Shown: positions 44,895-54,275, counted from the first letter of the stretch. The stretch: 64,000 nucleotides of DNA from Paenibacillus sp. FSL R5-0341 (GCF_037975235.1 NZ_CP150241.1:4526001-4590000), one strand, 5' to 3'. Made by a program: numbers and translations. The notes: a model not told the origin generated them from the sequence alone.

Positions 44895-45004
44895 GTCAGA
44901 ACAACCTTCCGAGCGCTGTTATCCCCAGATTTTTTTGATCCCTTTTAATAAGGGAAAATCCGGGGATAAAGGCGCACACTTCGTTTCTTCAGGTTTCTTC
45001 TGAC
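44895..45004. repeat. Dispersed repeat family 2, copy 2 (about 110 bp, hairpin-forming)
   Basis: Shares the core with 17661-17770. Its stems are TTATCCCC / GGGGATAA, GATTTT / AAAATC and an inner CCCTT / AAGGG, where the first copy has CCATT / AATGG, a compensating base-pair change. The outer ends GTCAGAA and TTCTGAC are inverted repeats. It lies between cdd and dgkA. Confidence 0.8.
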
Positions 45005-45096
45005 CTCTCCGTTATCGTGTTTGCATCAAGCAAATTTATATTTGTGTGTAGTATTAAAATCAAAACAAAACGAATCAAAACAAAGTTAAAACAAAT

Positions 45097-45468
45097 TCAG
45101 TACAAACCTAGCCAGCTCATCATCGGCTTAATGAAAACGATACAACCGATGATGACGGCGAATACCGCAGCCAGCAGAACTGCCCCGGCCGCGGTATCCT
45201 TTGCCGCTTTTGCCAGCGGATGGATATGGGGATGTGCCAAATCAACTGCCGCCTCTACAGCCGTGTTCATCAATTCAGTCACCAGGACCAAAAAGACAGC
45301 GGTTAGCACAAACATCCAATCTATTCTTGAGATTCTGAAAAAAAAGCCGGCTACACACATCAAAACAGCCACTCCCGTGTGAACTCTCACATTACGCTGA
45401 GTCCGCAACCCATATGCGATTCCTTCCGCAGCATTGCGGAATACCAGACCCCAGGAGCGTCTTTTCAT
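45097..45468 (-). CDS. dgkA: Undecaprenol/diacylglycerol kinase DgkA
   Basis: A 123-residue membrane kinase with three membrane segments (about 30-48, 50-70, 95-115) and the signature ELMNTAVEAAVDL with catalytic and metal-binding acidic residues, followed by AKDTAAGAVL. In Gram-positives it phosphorylates undecaprenol for the lipid carrier cycle. Its start overlaps the ybeY stop by one base. Confidence 0.94.
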   Translation of the reverse strand: MKRRSWGLVFRNAAEGIAYGLRTQRNVRVHTGVAVLMCVAGFFFRISRIDWMFVLTAVFLVLVTELMNTAVEAAVDLAHPHIHPLAKAAKDTAAGAVLLAAVFAVIIGCIVFIKPMMSWLGLY

Positions 45469-45965
45469 TATCGTGTCAACCCGGCCTGGGCCAATACCGC
45501 TTCTTGTTTGCCCATCATTTCAGCCTCACTATCTTCATCCTGATGGTCATATCCGAGCAGGTGCAAGAAACCATGGACAAACAAAAAACCAAGCTCACGT
45601 TCAAATGAGTGTCCATACTCCTCACTTTGCAGGATGGTCCGCGGTACGGAAATGATGATGTCTCCAAGAACATCCGGCATTTCTTCCATTTCTTCATCTT
45701 CGTCCAGCTCATAGATAATATCGAGTTCTTCATCCACCGTCTCGTTCATTGCAAAGGACAATACATCCGTAGGACGGTCAATACCGCGATAATCACGGTT
45801 CAACTCATGAATCTGCTCATCATTCACAAAAGTCAGAGCCACTTCCCCGTCTGCAACACCTTCCGCTTCTCCAGCAAGATTCAGCAACTGTTCCAGCATT
45901 GCAATCATTGGTTCTGTAATTTCTTTATCCTGTTGTTCATTATTCCATGCCAGATTAAGACTCAT
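45468..45965 (-). CDS. ybeY: Endoribonuclease YbeY (16S rRNA maturation)
   Basis: A 165-residue metalloprotein with the zinc motif HGFLHLLGYDH (His131, His135, His141), preceded by RPTDVLSFAMNE. An acidic insert (ELDEDEEMEEMP) lies between these motifs. YbeY is required for 16S rRNA 3' processing and ribosome quality control. It overlaps dgkA by one base. Upstream, a dispersed repeat separates it from pgpH, which it usually follows closely. Confidence 0.94.
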   Translation of the reverse strand: MSLNLAWNNEQQDKEITEPMIAMLEQLLNLAGEAEGVADGEVALTFVNDEQIHELNRDYRGIDRPTDVLSFAMNETVDEELDIIYELDEDEEMEEMPDVLGDIIISVPRTILQSEEYGHSFERELGFLFVHGFLHLLGYDHQDEDSEAEMMGKQEAVLAQAGLTR

Positions 45966-45994
45966 TCCTTCATAACTCCTGTCTACTAATATTA

Positions 45995-46213
45995 GAGGTT
46001 GTTCAAAAAGCCCGCTTTTGATTACGAATGATGCCTAAGGGCATCATCAGCATCGAATATGGAATTCAGCCGAAATAAGCGGGAGGCTTACGAAGTATGT
46101 TTCCTGAGGAAACATTGTAGTTGCTCACGTAGTTTTCCCTACGCTCCGCTACTCCATTTCTAACTTCATCCCATCTTCTCGGTACTGAAAACCAACCTTT
46201 TTGAACACGAACT
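45995..46213. repeat. Dispersed repeat family 1, copy 2 (about 219 bp)
   Basis: Same ends and orientation as the copy at 11686-11867: AGAGGTTGTTCAAAAAG at the left, CTTTTTGAACACGAACT at the right. It carries about 40 extra bases with a perfect TGTTTCC-TGA-GGAAACA hairpin that the first copy lacks. It fills the gap between ybeY and pgpH. Confidence 0.85.
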
Positions 46214-46219
46214 ATTGAA

Positions 46220-48469
46220 TTAGCCTGCTTCGGGTGAAGTCGGCTTCGGTTTCTTGATCTCCTCCGGATATTCTATCCGGGAGTGGAAGATACCCATCAC
46301 GGTTTCCTTCAATGTTCTGGCGACGATATCCAGTTCACGCATCGTAAGGTCACAATCATTGAATTGATGATCATCCAATCGTCCTTTAATAATTTTCTCA
46401 ATCATGGACTCCACTTGCTCCACTGTCGGTTTGCGCAAAGATCTCACAGCAGCCTCCACACTATCGGCAATGCCAACAATAGCAGATTCCTTCGACTGAG
46501 CCTTTGGCCCAGGATAACGGAAGTCTTCTTCGGTGAAATCAGGCTCAACGCCTGCTTCTTCCGCCTGGCGCAGTGCTTTGTGATAAAAATAGTGGAGAAA
46601 TGTCGTGCCGTGATGCTGTTCCGCAATATCCCGAATAGGTCTGGGCAGCTTGTAATCCTTTTGCATTTCCACACCATCGCGCGCATGGGCAACAATAATA
46701 GATTTGCTCAGTTTTGGATCAATGGAATCATGCGGATTCTCCATATTGTTCTGATTTTCAATAAAATAGATGGGCCGCTTCGTCTTGCCAATATCATGAT
46801 AATACGAACCCACTCGGCAGAGCAATCCGTTAGCTCCTATGGCTTCTGCTGCTGCTTCAGACAGATTCCCTACCATAACGCTGTGATGATAGGTACCCGG
46901 GGTCTCCGTCAGCAACTTGCGAAGAAGCGGATGGTTCGGATTAGACAATTCCACCAGTTTGAGCGCTGACAAGATACCAAATGATGTTTCGAAAAATGGC
47001 ATCAGCCCGATGACCAGTATGGCCGTCAATACGCCTCCAGCAAATGCAAATCCAACGCCATACAGTGTTGTGGTTCGGTTCCAATCTCCCGAGTCAATCA
47101 AAGCCAGTGTGAAGACGGCTATGGACCCGAACAGGCAGACCATAATGGCCCCTTTCAGGATCGTTGATCGCTGACTAGCCTTATGCGTTGCGAAGATCGC
47201 AACAAACGAAACTACGACAGCGAAGAACCCTAATTCGAAGTCAAAAAGTTGACCCTGATGCGTGTTCAAAATGATGCTGGACAACATACCGATCAATATC
47301 GAACATACAAAGGCAAGAGACGTATCCAGCAGCAGCGCAATTAACATTGCCCCTACCGCAACTGGTGCAAGGAAGCCAACATAAGACCTCTCATTGGTCT
47401 GGATAATCGCCGTGACATGCATAACTACAATCGTAATAATAAAAATGAGAACAAGCATCAACAGCTGCGCATTATTATATTTGAAATGCGTTCCGCTGCA
47501 TTGCTGAATATACATCAGAATTGCTGCCGACAACAGGCAGGAAAACATAAGAAGTCCAAGCTGTGGCCAGTAGTTCACTTCATTTTTCAGCAAGTCATTC
47601 TCATCCAGGAGAGCATACATTTCCGGGGTGATCATCTCACCTTTGGCAACTAATGTATCCCCTTGCTTGATAAAGACGGTTTGCGTGTTCTCACGCGCCT
47701 GTACTTTGGCTTCCTTGGTTCCCTCTTCGTCGTAGAAGCGGTTAGAGGTCACCACGAGACGAGCAAGCTCCTGCACCACCTCACGTTGCGTGCGCTTACT
47801 AAGAGAGCTGACACTCACCATCTCGGCTACTTTGGCACGCGCGGTGGTTGCATCACTGATCTGATCCGTCATTAACCGGGCAACAATGTCCCTCGCAACT
47901 GGTTTCATCTCCTGGATATCATCCGATGTCAGACGTGAGATTTTGATGTAGGTCTCTTCCGGAATACGGTAGCTTTGCTCCTGTACCACATTTCTGATCT
48001 CTTCCAACAGCGTCTCGGAGTATGTACCGGCTTTCCGATTATTATTGATATAGTTGGTCACAAAATCCTTCTGGCGTTGCGGAATTTCATCCCGATAAAT
48101 ATCAATCTTATCCTGACTTGAAATCTGATCATCCTGGTTCAATCGATCTACACGATCAAGCAAGGTTGTCATCAAATTTTCGTTTCGCATCTGCACGATC
48201 TGAAATATCGGCTGTACGCGTTCAGCCGCTTCTTCCTGTGCTTTGAGTGTGGCCTTGTTATTCGGAATCTGCATGGGCGCAGCAATATCCACTTCACTTC
48301 GTGTACCTTCCTGAATATCATACCGCTCGGGGAGCAGCTTGGAAGCAAGACTCACGTAGAAAAGAATCACCAGAAACAAAAACAGAAGATAGCGTGCCCA
48401 CACGCTATACTTCCATCCTGTAGCCTTATTCTGAAAAGATTTGCCTTTTGACGGTTCCTTCGAGGTCAC
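46220..48469 (-). CDS. pgpH: Membrane HD phosphodiesterase PgpH (YqfF), c-di-AMP hydrolase
   Basis: A 749-residue protein. A cytoplasmic basic N-terminus and one membrane segment (about 20-40) lead to an extracellular 7TMR-HDED domain (about 45-290), then about seven membrane segments (about 295-480) and a cytoplasmic HD domain with YHHSVMVGNLSEAAAEA and GSYYHDIGK. PgpH degrades cyclic di-AMP. The frame is open upstream into phoH; the GTG at 48469 with GAAAGG upstream gives a sensible N-terminus and a 17-base overlap-free junction. Confidence 0.93.
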   Translation of the reverse strand: MTSKEPSKGKSFQNKATGWKYSVWARYLLFLFLVILFYVSLASKLLPERYDIQEGTRSEVDIAAPMQIPNNKATLKAQEEAAERVQPIFQIVQMRNENLMTTLLDRVDRLNQDDQISSQDKIDIYRDEIPQRQKDFVTNYINNNRKAGTYSETLLEEIRNVVQEQSYRIPEETYIKISRLTSDDIQEMKPVARDIVARLMTDQISDATTARAKVAEMVSVSSLSKRTQREVVQELARLVVTSNRFYDEEGTKEAKVQARENTQTVFIKQGDTLVAKGEMITPEMYALLDENDLLKNEVNYWPQLGLLMFSCLLSAAILMYIQQCSGTHFKYNNAQLLMLVLIFIITIVVMHVTAIIQTNERSYVGFLAPVAVGAMLIALLLDTSLAFVCSILIGMLSSIILNTHQGQLFDFELGFFAVVVSFVAIFATHKASQRSTILKGAIMVCLFGSIAVFTLALIDSGDWNRTTTLYGVGFAFAGGVLTAILVIGLMPFFETSFGILSALKLVELSNPNHPLLRKLLTETPGTYHHSVMVGNLSEAAAEAIGANGLLCRVGSYYHDIGKTKRPIYFIENQNNMENPHDSIDPKLSKSIIVAHARDGVEMQKDYKLPRPIRDIAEQHHGTTFLHYFYHKALRQAEEAGVEPDFTEEDFRYPGPKAQSKESAIVGIADSVEAAVRSLRKPTVEQVESMIEKIIKGRLDDHQFNDCDLTMRELDIVARTLKETVMGIFHSRIEYPEEIKKPKPTSPEAG

Positions 48470-48485
48470 TTTAGACAATCCCTTT

Positions 48486-49457
48486 CTATGCTTGATTTTC
48501 TGCGGCGTGGTTGTAAGCCACGATAATTTTCTGGACGAGGGAATGCCGCACAACATCTTGCTCGGCAAAATAGACAAATCCAATCTCATTAACTTCGTTC
48601 AAGATCGTATTCGCTTCCACAAGCCCGGATTTCTTACCACGCGGTAAATCAATCTGTGTCACGTCTCCGGTGATGACCATTTTGGAGCCAAAACCAAGAC
48701 GCGTCAGGAACATCTTCATCTGTTCCGGTGTTGTGTTCTGTGCTTCATCAAGAATGATGAAGGAGTCATCCAGTGTACGCCCCCGCATGTAGGCGAGTGG
48801 CGCAATTTCGATTAACCCACGCTCCAGTGCCTTAGCGGTCTGTTCCTGTCCCATAACGTCATACAGGGCATCGTACAGCGGTCGCAGATACGGGTCTACC
48901 TTCTCCTGAAGATCACCTGGCAAAAAACCAAGACTCTCTCCCGCTTCAACAGCAGGCCGTGTGAGTACGATACGTTTGACGCTACCTTCTTTAATTGCGG
49001 CAACAGCCAGTACAACAGCAAGGTAGGTTTTACCCGTACCGGCAGGACCAATGCCAAATACAATATCACGTTTTTTAATTGTAGTTACATAGTGCTTCTG
49101 TCCAATGGTTTTAACACGGATTGGTTTACCTCGGTATGTCGTCGTAATCTCGCCCTTGAACAGATCCAATAGCTGGTCTGCCCGCATATCCTTGGCAAGT
49201 TCAATCGCATACTTCACATCTCTTTCGGTTAACACGTATCCGTTGCGTATCAATTGCAGTAACACATCAAATAATTGTTCAAGCGATTCCACCTGTTGTG
49301 CATTGCCGAAAATCACAATCTCCGCTTCACGGGATGCAATCTGGGCGGGAATCTCGGATTCAATCAGTTTAAGAAAAGTATCTTGGGGTCCAAAAAGAGA
49401 TTGGCCCTCTCCCGCACTCTGGAGGGAGATTTGTATGCTGCGTGTTTGCTCTGACAA
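48486..49457 (-). CDS. phoH: PhoH-family ATPase
   Basis: A 323-residue protein with an N-terminal KH-like region and a PhoH ATPase domain. Walker A GPAGTGKT is at 137-144, LTRPAVEAGESLGFLPGD follows, and FIILDEAQNTTPEQMKMFLTRLG carries Walker B. The start is a TTG at 49457, with GAGG and AAGGAG upstream. Its biochemical role in Bacillus is unclear; the gene is conserved next to pgpH and ybeY and is thought to act with YbeY in RNA metabolism. Confidence 0.95.
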   Translation of the reverse strand: MSEQTRSIQISLQSAGEGQSLFGPQDTFLKLIESEIPAQIASREAEIVIFGNAQQVESLEQLFDVLLQLIRNGYVLTERDVKYAIELAKDMRADQLLDLFKGEITTTYRGKPIRVKTIGQKHYVTTIKKRDIVFGIGPAGTGKTYLAVVLAVAAIKEGSVKRIVLTRPAVEAGESLGFLPGDLQEKVDPYLRPLYDALYDVMGQEQTAKALERGLIEIAPLAYMRGRTLDDSFIILDEAQNTTPEQMKMFLTRLGFGSKMVITGDVTQIDLPRGKKSGLVEANTILNEVNEIGFVYFAEQDVVRHSLVQKIIVAYNHAAENQA

Positions 49458-49463
49458 ATATCC

Positions 49464-50657
49464 TCATTCTCCTTGACTATGGACTAGCGGAAGTTCCTCC
49501 GCAATGCTTTCTTCTACCTCAAATAAGACTTTCATATAAACTTTACCATTCTCTTTCTTCTCATGCAAAATTTTTTCACTTATAATTTTCGTTCCTTTGC
49601 CGTTTTTGGCGATAATATCGTTCCTTGCTCCTTCCAATCCTTTTGTTCTGGCCCATTCTATCGTTTGTTGTTCCTCATGCTCTCGGGTCTCCAGATCCTT
49701 CTCTGTCAGCCAGCCCATGGGAAGTGTAAAGGATCGCCAGGTCAATGGTTTGTGATTGCTCTCGGTATCAAATGAACTGAACGGTGTACTTCCATATCCC
49801 CATAGTTGGATCGCCCATTTCCCCAACACCATGTAAAAACGTTCTTTGCTCTCACCTGTCATCGTGTTATGTTTTTGAACAAGCGGGACTTCTACCTGAT
49901 ACTCACGCCATACCAGTCCACGAACTTCCCCTTTGGCAACAATGGTCTTGGTGTTCTCCTCATCCCCGAGAATACCAGAGATCAATACCTGACCCTTTTT
50001 GACACGCATGTCCTTCTGAACAACAGGACGTCCCTGCTCTGCATAGATTTGAGTGACAACAGCATCTGCTTTGCTGATCAAATGTCTGGGATTCAGTAAT
50101 GGCTCGCGCTTCGGTTGCGCCGATTCCACGACCTGAATGGTAATGGTTGTCCCCTCTTTGCTCACACCAATCCAGGTTACATCCGGCAGGGCGAGTGCGA
50201 GCTGTCTGGAGAGCTTGTCTTGGCTTTGCAAGCGGAACCCCCACTGGAAAGGGTATACCCCCTCTTTCTTCGCTGCTGCGAGCACCTCGTCCGTAGGAAT
50301 GGTAACGTTACCCTTGACCTCCACACTCCATACCATGGACGACAACGCAAACAAAGCTGCCACAAAAAACAACATTCCCCCGAGAAAAAACTTCCTTCGC
50401 AATAGTCGGGCCGCAAAGAAAGGAAAACCGCTGCGATGGGTCACTTTAACTCTGCAGCCTGTCCGTTTCAACATCGGACGCAGCCTGAAAAAATGCGGCA
50501 GCAGAATGTTCATCTCTGCCACGCGTCCATCGTGAGCACGCAGGTTCCACACTTCCAGTCCCTGCTCTGCCACCGTGTTGATCAATGCTTCAATGTCTCC
50601 CCCAGTGACCGTGATTCGGACTGCTCCCCGCAGTTTGTACAGACTGGGCTGCTTCAT
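49464..50657 (-). CDS. yqfD: Sporulation protein YqfD
   Basis: A 397-residue protein with a basic N-terminal domain, one membrane segment (about 88-112, FFLGGMLFFVAALFALSSMVW) and a large extracytoplasmic part containing WSVEVKGNVTIPTDEVL and a POTRA-like stretch. It is the stage IV sporulation protein family found in all endospore-formers. It overlaps the yqfC stop by four bases (ATGA). In B. subtilis the yqfCD pair is under sigma-E control in the mother cell. Confidence 0.92.
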   Translation of the reverse strand: MKQPSLYKLRGAVRITVTGGDIEALINTVAEQGLEVWNLRAHDGRVAEMNILLPHFFRLRPMLKRTGCRVKVTHRSGFPFFAARLLRRKFFLGGMLFFVAALFALSSMVWSVEVKGNVTIPTDEVLAAAKKEGVYPFQWGFRLQSQDKLSRQLALALPDVTWIGVSKEGTTITIQVVESAQPKREPLLNPRHLISKADAVVTQIYAEQGRPVVQKDMRVKKGQVLISGILGDEENTKTIVAKGEVRGLVWREYQVEVPLVQKHNTMTGESKERFYMVLGKWAIQLWGYGSTPFSSFDTESNHKPLTWRSFTLPMGWLTEKDLETREHEEQQTIEWARTKGLEGARNDIIAKNGKGTKIISEKILHEKKENGKVYMKVLFEVEESIAEELPLVHSQGE

Positions 50658-50947
50658 CCGTTCCCCTCCACTCCATTCATATGAATATCCAGAATTGTTC
50701 CTTCAACAGCTACTTCATCCGGCAAAATGTTGCGTATCACCAAGGCAGTCCCTTTGATCTCCAACTGGCCTTGGGAAAGAGCCAGCACGATGCGATCCGG
50801 CGTGAAATGGATGACACCGCGATGATTCTCTATATACAGTTGCTTACTGCCAATCAGGGTTAACCGTGGCATATCATAAAGCACATCCTGCGGCAGATCC
50901 AACACTTCACTGGTCCATCTGCGCAGCTTGCGGCTGATCCGGGTCAT
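50654..50947 (-). CDS. yqfC: YabP/YqfC family sporulation protein
   Basis: A 97-residue protein, MTRISRKLRRW then LPRLTLIGSKQLYIENHRGVI and TLDIHMNGVEGNG-like end, matching YqfC/YabP. A sigma-E-dependent role in the mother cell is known for the family. The start ATG has GGAAGGGGG upstream, and its stop overlaps yqfD. Confidence 0.9.
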   Translation of the reverse strand: MTRISRKLRRWTSEVLDLPQDVLYDMPRLTLIGSKQLYIENHRGVIHFTPDRIVLALSQGQLEIKGTALVIRNILPDEVAVEGTILDIHMNGVEGNG

Positions 50948-50977
50948 TCGAAGGTCTTCCCCCTTCCTCTACAGTTC

Positions 50978-51006
50978 AACTTATGCGCAGATTCATGAAT
51001 TTATGA
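50978..51006 (-). promoter_or_regulatory. Possible sigma-E promoter of yqfC-yqfD
   Basis: On the minus strand TCATAAAT (51006-50999) and, 13-14 bases later, CATAAGTT (50985-50978) loosely resemble sigma-E boxes. It is about 30 bases upstream of yqfC. Confidence 0.35.
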
Positions 51007-51054
51007 AAATTCCGGGGCGTGTTAGATACGAATGTTGAGAAAAAAAGATAGAAC

Positions 51055-51100
51055 ACAGAAAAAGCCGTCTCCGGCGGCTTTATGCTCACCAGAGACGGCT
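51055..51100 (-). terminator. Terminator of the nfeD-floA-hypothetical operon
   Basis: AGCCGTCTC / GAGACGGCT (51063-51071 with 51092-51100), with T-run on the minus strand. Confidence 0.85.
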
Positions 51101-51127
51101 CTATTTCCGTCCAGCAACTTAACTTAT

Positions 51128-51727
51128 TTACAGTTTCCCTCTTGTACCAAACGGCTGTTTGGAACGAGGAGAACCGAGTACTTCTGCCCACAGGACACCT
51201 GTGCGAATATCAGCAGGACGAAGCGGAGACGCTCCCGATTCATCAATGCTGGTCTCATCCCAACTGGAATCAGACACAACTGGCCGATTCGCAGAAGAGA
51301 TGCGATTCAAGCGTTCTTCAATCAAGCGCTGCTGTTCTTCCATGCCTCTCATCTGTTCCTCAAGTGAATTTTCCATGGCACTCATCGTGCCCTCACTTCT
51401 GTAGTCAGTTGCGGGGCGAGAAGATGCAGCAGGCTCCGAGTACGGCTGATCATACTGATTCTCATATTGCTCGTCATCATACCGATCGTCATACTGTTCA
51501 TCATAGCGGGGATCGACAGGTCCGGAAGACTGCTGCGGAGATGAGTTATCTCTTGAGCGTTCATCCCGGCCTGAATCACCACTGCCTCCAAACGTAGGCA
51601 TCCCGTTAGCAGGACGCTTTTTGTTCGGATCAGCCGATTTGGCAGCTTTCCCCAAGAAGGAGAAGAGCGCAAAACCGATGACGGCCACAATATACAGATT
51701 ATCAAAAATCCATTCAAATAGGCCCAT
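51128..51727 (-). CDS. Hypothetical membrane-anchored protein with Asp/Tyr/Gln-rich repeats
   Basis: A 199-residue protein. Residues 1-24 (MGLFEWIFDNLYIVAVIGFALFSF) form one membrane anchor. The middle has RYDEQYDDRYDDEQYENQYDQ (about 75-95) and other short imperfect DDxY/EQY repeats, probably disordered. A helical stretch (about 115-140, EEQMRGMEEQQRLIEERLNRI) is probably coiled. The position, between floA and yqfC, is that of yqfB in B. subtilis, but I do not recognise similarity. A role beside FloA in membrane microdomains is a guess from position only. Confidence 0.65.
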   Translation of the reverse strand: MGLFEWIFDNLYIVAVIGFALFSFLGKAAKSADPNKKRPANGMPTFGGSGDSGRDERSRDNSSPQQSSGPVDPRYDEQYDDRYDDEQYENQYDQPYSEPAASSRPATDYRSEGTMSAMENSLEEQMRGMEEQQRLIEERLNRISSANRPVVSDSSWDETSIDESGASPLRPADIRTGVLWAEVLGSPRSKQPFGTRGKL

Positions 51728-51740
51728 ATGCACTCACCGC

Positions 51741-52751
51741 CTATCTTCCGTTTTTGGAATCACCCTGATCGTTGGAATTCGAACCTTCACCAGGTTTTCC
51801 CAATGTGTTACGCATTTGAGTATCTGCTTCAATATTCTTCAGGTTCATGTAATCCATGACACCAATTTTACCACTACGCAGTGCTTCGGACATCGCCAAA
51901 GGTACTTGGGATTCGGATTCAACAACGCGTGCTCTCATTTCCACTACGCGTGCTTTCATCTCTTGCTCTTGGGCTACGGCCATTGCACGACGCTCTTCTG
52001 CTTTCGCTTGAGCGATTCGTTTGTCGGCTTCTGCTTGCTCTGTTTGCAAGAATGCACCAATGTTTTTACCTACATCAACGTCCGCAATATCAATGGACAG
52101 GATTTCAAAAGCAGTACCTGCATCCAGACCTTTGGACAATACCGTACGGGAGATCAGATCCGGATTTTCCAGGACGTCTTTGTGAGAATTGGAGGAACCG
52201 TTCGTACTTACGATACCTTCGCCGACACGGGCGATGATCGTTTCTTCACCAGCACCACCGACGAGACGGTCAATATTGGCACGAACCGTAACCCGTGCTC
52301 TAACTTTAACTTCAATACCATCTTTAGCTACCGCAGAGACAATCGGTGTTTCGATAACACGTGGGTTAACGCTCATTTGTACGGCTTGCAATACGTCACG
52401 ACCTGCTAGGTCAATGGCAGCAGCACGTTCAAATTCGAGCGGAATGTTCGCACGTTGTGCAGCAATCAGAGCGTTTACAACACGGTCAACGTTACCACCT
52501 GCCAGGAAGTGACTCTCCAGTTGGTTCATTGAAAGTTTAAGACCCGCTTTAGTTGCTTTAATCATTGGATTTACGATACGGCTAGGCGTTACACGTCTCA
52601 GTCTCATCGCAACCAGTGTAATAATACTTACGCGTACGCCGGATGCAATCGCTGAAACCCAGAGCATAACCGGGAAAAAGCTGAAGAATACGCTCAATAC
52701 GATAATACCTACTACCGCAATGAGCAAAATCGTAATCATAGATGTGTCCAT
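51741..52751 (-). CDS. floA: Flotillin-like protein FloA (YqfA)
   Basis: A 336-residue protein with an N-terminal membrane hairpin (about 5-50), a SPFH/band-7 domain (about 60-220) and a coiled-coil C-terminus with EQAEADKRIAQAKAEERRAMA. It forms membrane microdomains that organise signalling and secretion proteins. It directly follows an NfeD-family gene, the usual partner. Ribosome site GGAGG precedes the ATG. Confidence 0.95.
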   Translation of the reverse strand: MDTSMITILLIAVVGIIVLSVFFSFFPVMLWVSAIASGVRVSIITLVAMRLRRVTPSRIVNPMIKATKAGLKLSMNQLESHFLAGGNVDRVVNALIAAQRANIPLEFERAAAIDLAGRDVLQAVQMSVNPRVIETPIVSAVAKDGIEVKVRARVTVRANIDRLVGGAGEETIIARVGEGIVSTNGSSNSHKDVLENPDLISRTVLSKGLDAGTAFEILSIDIADVDVGKNIGAFLQTEQAEADKRIAQAKAEERRAMAVAQEQEMKARVVEMRARVVESESQVPLAMSEALRSGKIGVMDYMNLKNIEADTQMRNTLGKPGEGSNSNDQGDSKNGR

Positions 52752-52913
52752 TGTTTAATTTCCTCCATTTGCAATTTGAATTTGTTAAAAATATTTAGAA
52801 AAGACAATCATAAGTCCGCTGCTAAATTAAAGAATGCACCACCTCGCTGGCAGCTTCAGCTACGTGGTTATGTACATTGCCGAAGCGTTGATCCGCTTCG
52901 ACAACAGAGCGAG

Positions 52914-54275
52914 TTACACCGGCAATGCTTGCTGAACCACAATCCGGGTACCTTCCGCTTTAATCACAATAATCGGTGTATCAATCGGAATGAAGTCTCC
53001 GTCGGTCACGACGTCAATTCGTTCCCCTTCAAACATCGCTGTTCCAGAAGGACGAAGCGGTGTCAGACTGATTCCTTGCAGACCCACCAGCTCTTTGCGT
53101 TCTGTCGCTGATGAATAACCACGATCCGCAGACATACTGTCACTCAGTATGAACCGATTCCAGATCCCTCGATCCTTAAAGATGATTGAGATGATCGCAA
53201 TGACTACCAGCGCTGCTCCAAAAGCGATACCCAGAGATACAAATGCGTCACTGGTATCATAAGCAGCCCTTACAACACCGGCCACAAGCGCAATCGATCC
53301 CAAAATCCCCAAAATACCGAAGCTCGGAATAAACATCTCCAGAATCATCATGATGAGTCCGACAGTAAATAGTACCCATGTCTCCGCTCCGGCAAATCCC
53401 GCAATGTAATTACCTGAGAAATATAAGACGAAACACACGATACCCACAATACCAGGAACTCCAAAACCAGGAATAATCAATTCAATGATCACACCCGCGA
53501 TTCCGAGGAACAATAATACAGTCATGACAACAGGATTGGTAAGAAAAGATGAAATATTCTCTGCTGTCGTCCGTTCTACCTTAAATACATCATCCTGACT
53601 GTAACCGAGCCAAGTTGCCGCTTCTTCCGGTGTGTTGCTGATGTGGTCGGCATAACCGACTTTCAGCGCTTCTTCAGCCGAGAGAGCAATAATTTCACCT
53701 TTTTGCTTGGTTTTATTGATCTCTGGCATCTCCACAACCATGTTAACATCCGTCATTCCAGCTGCAATTTTGCCATCACGGCCACTAATCTCGGCCGCTC
53801 CCTGCATTTTGCTCTTCCAGAATGCAACAAGCTTTGGATCATCAACATGCTTACCCGAACTGTCCACCATTGCCGCCGCACCAATCATACTGCCTGGTGA
53901 CATTACGATCTTATCTGCATTCAGAGCCAGAAAACTTCCGGCTGAAGCAGCATCTCCACGGACAAATGCAACCGTCTCAATCGGACTGTCCTTAATTAGG
54001 GTACCCAATGCTTCCGCAGTGTCGACACGGCCTCCCGGCGTATTGATATCAAGAACGATCAGGCCAGCGTTCATTTTTTCCGCTTCCTTGAACCCGCGTT
54101 CCATGAACTTGCCAAGTCCCTGCTCGATTGGTTTATCAACCGGAATAATATATACGGCACCACTCTTCTCAGCTGCATGCGCTGACGGTGATCCAATCCA
54201 GACAGGAAGCAACAGCGTCAGCAGCATTAAGAGCATCAATGGCCCCGTAAGCTTCTTCCGGCGCTTTCCCTTCAC
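52914..54275 (-). CDS. yqeZ: NfeD-family membrane serine protease (YqeZ)
   Basis: A 453-residue protein. A signal peptide (about 10-34) leads to a ClpP-fold serine protease domain (about 38-220) with GGRVDTAEALG and DAASAGSFLAL, the Ser111 region. Four to five membrane segments follow (about 245-365), then a C-terminal OB-fold NfeD domain (about 390-453, ending VVQQALPV). NfeD proteins cleave membrane-associated substrates such as stomatin-type proteins; the next gene, floA, encodes a flotillin. The start is the TTG/ATG near 54275 after GGGGGGA. Confidence 0.93.
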   Translation of the reverse strand: MKGKRRKKLTGPLMLLMLLTLLLPVWIGSPSAHAAEKSGAVYIIPVDKPIEQGLGKFMERGFKEAEKMNAGLIVLDINTPGGRVDTAEALGTLIKDSPIETVAFVRGDAASAGSFLALNADKIVMSPGSMIGAAAMVDSSGKHVDDPKLVAFWKSKMQGAAEISGRDGKIAAGMTDVNMVVEMPEINKTKQKGEIIALSAEEALKVGYADHISNTPEEAATWLGYSQDDVFKVERTTAENISSFLTNPVVMTVLLFLGIAGVIIELIIPGFGVPGIVGIVCFVLYFSGNYIAGFAGAETWVLFTVGLIMMILEMFIPSFGILGILGSIALVAGVVRAAYDTSDAFVSLGIAFGAALVVIAIISIIFKDRGIWNRFILSDSMSADRGYSSATERKELVGLQGISLTPLRPSGTAMFEGERIDVVTDGDFIPIDTPIIVIKAEGTRIVVQQALPV

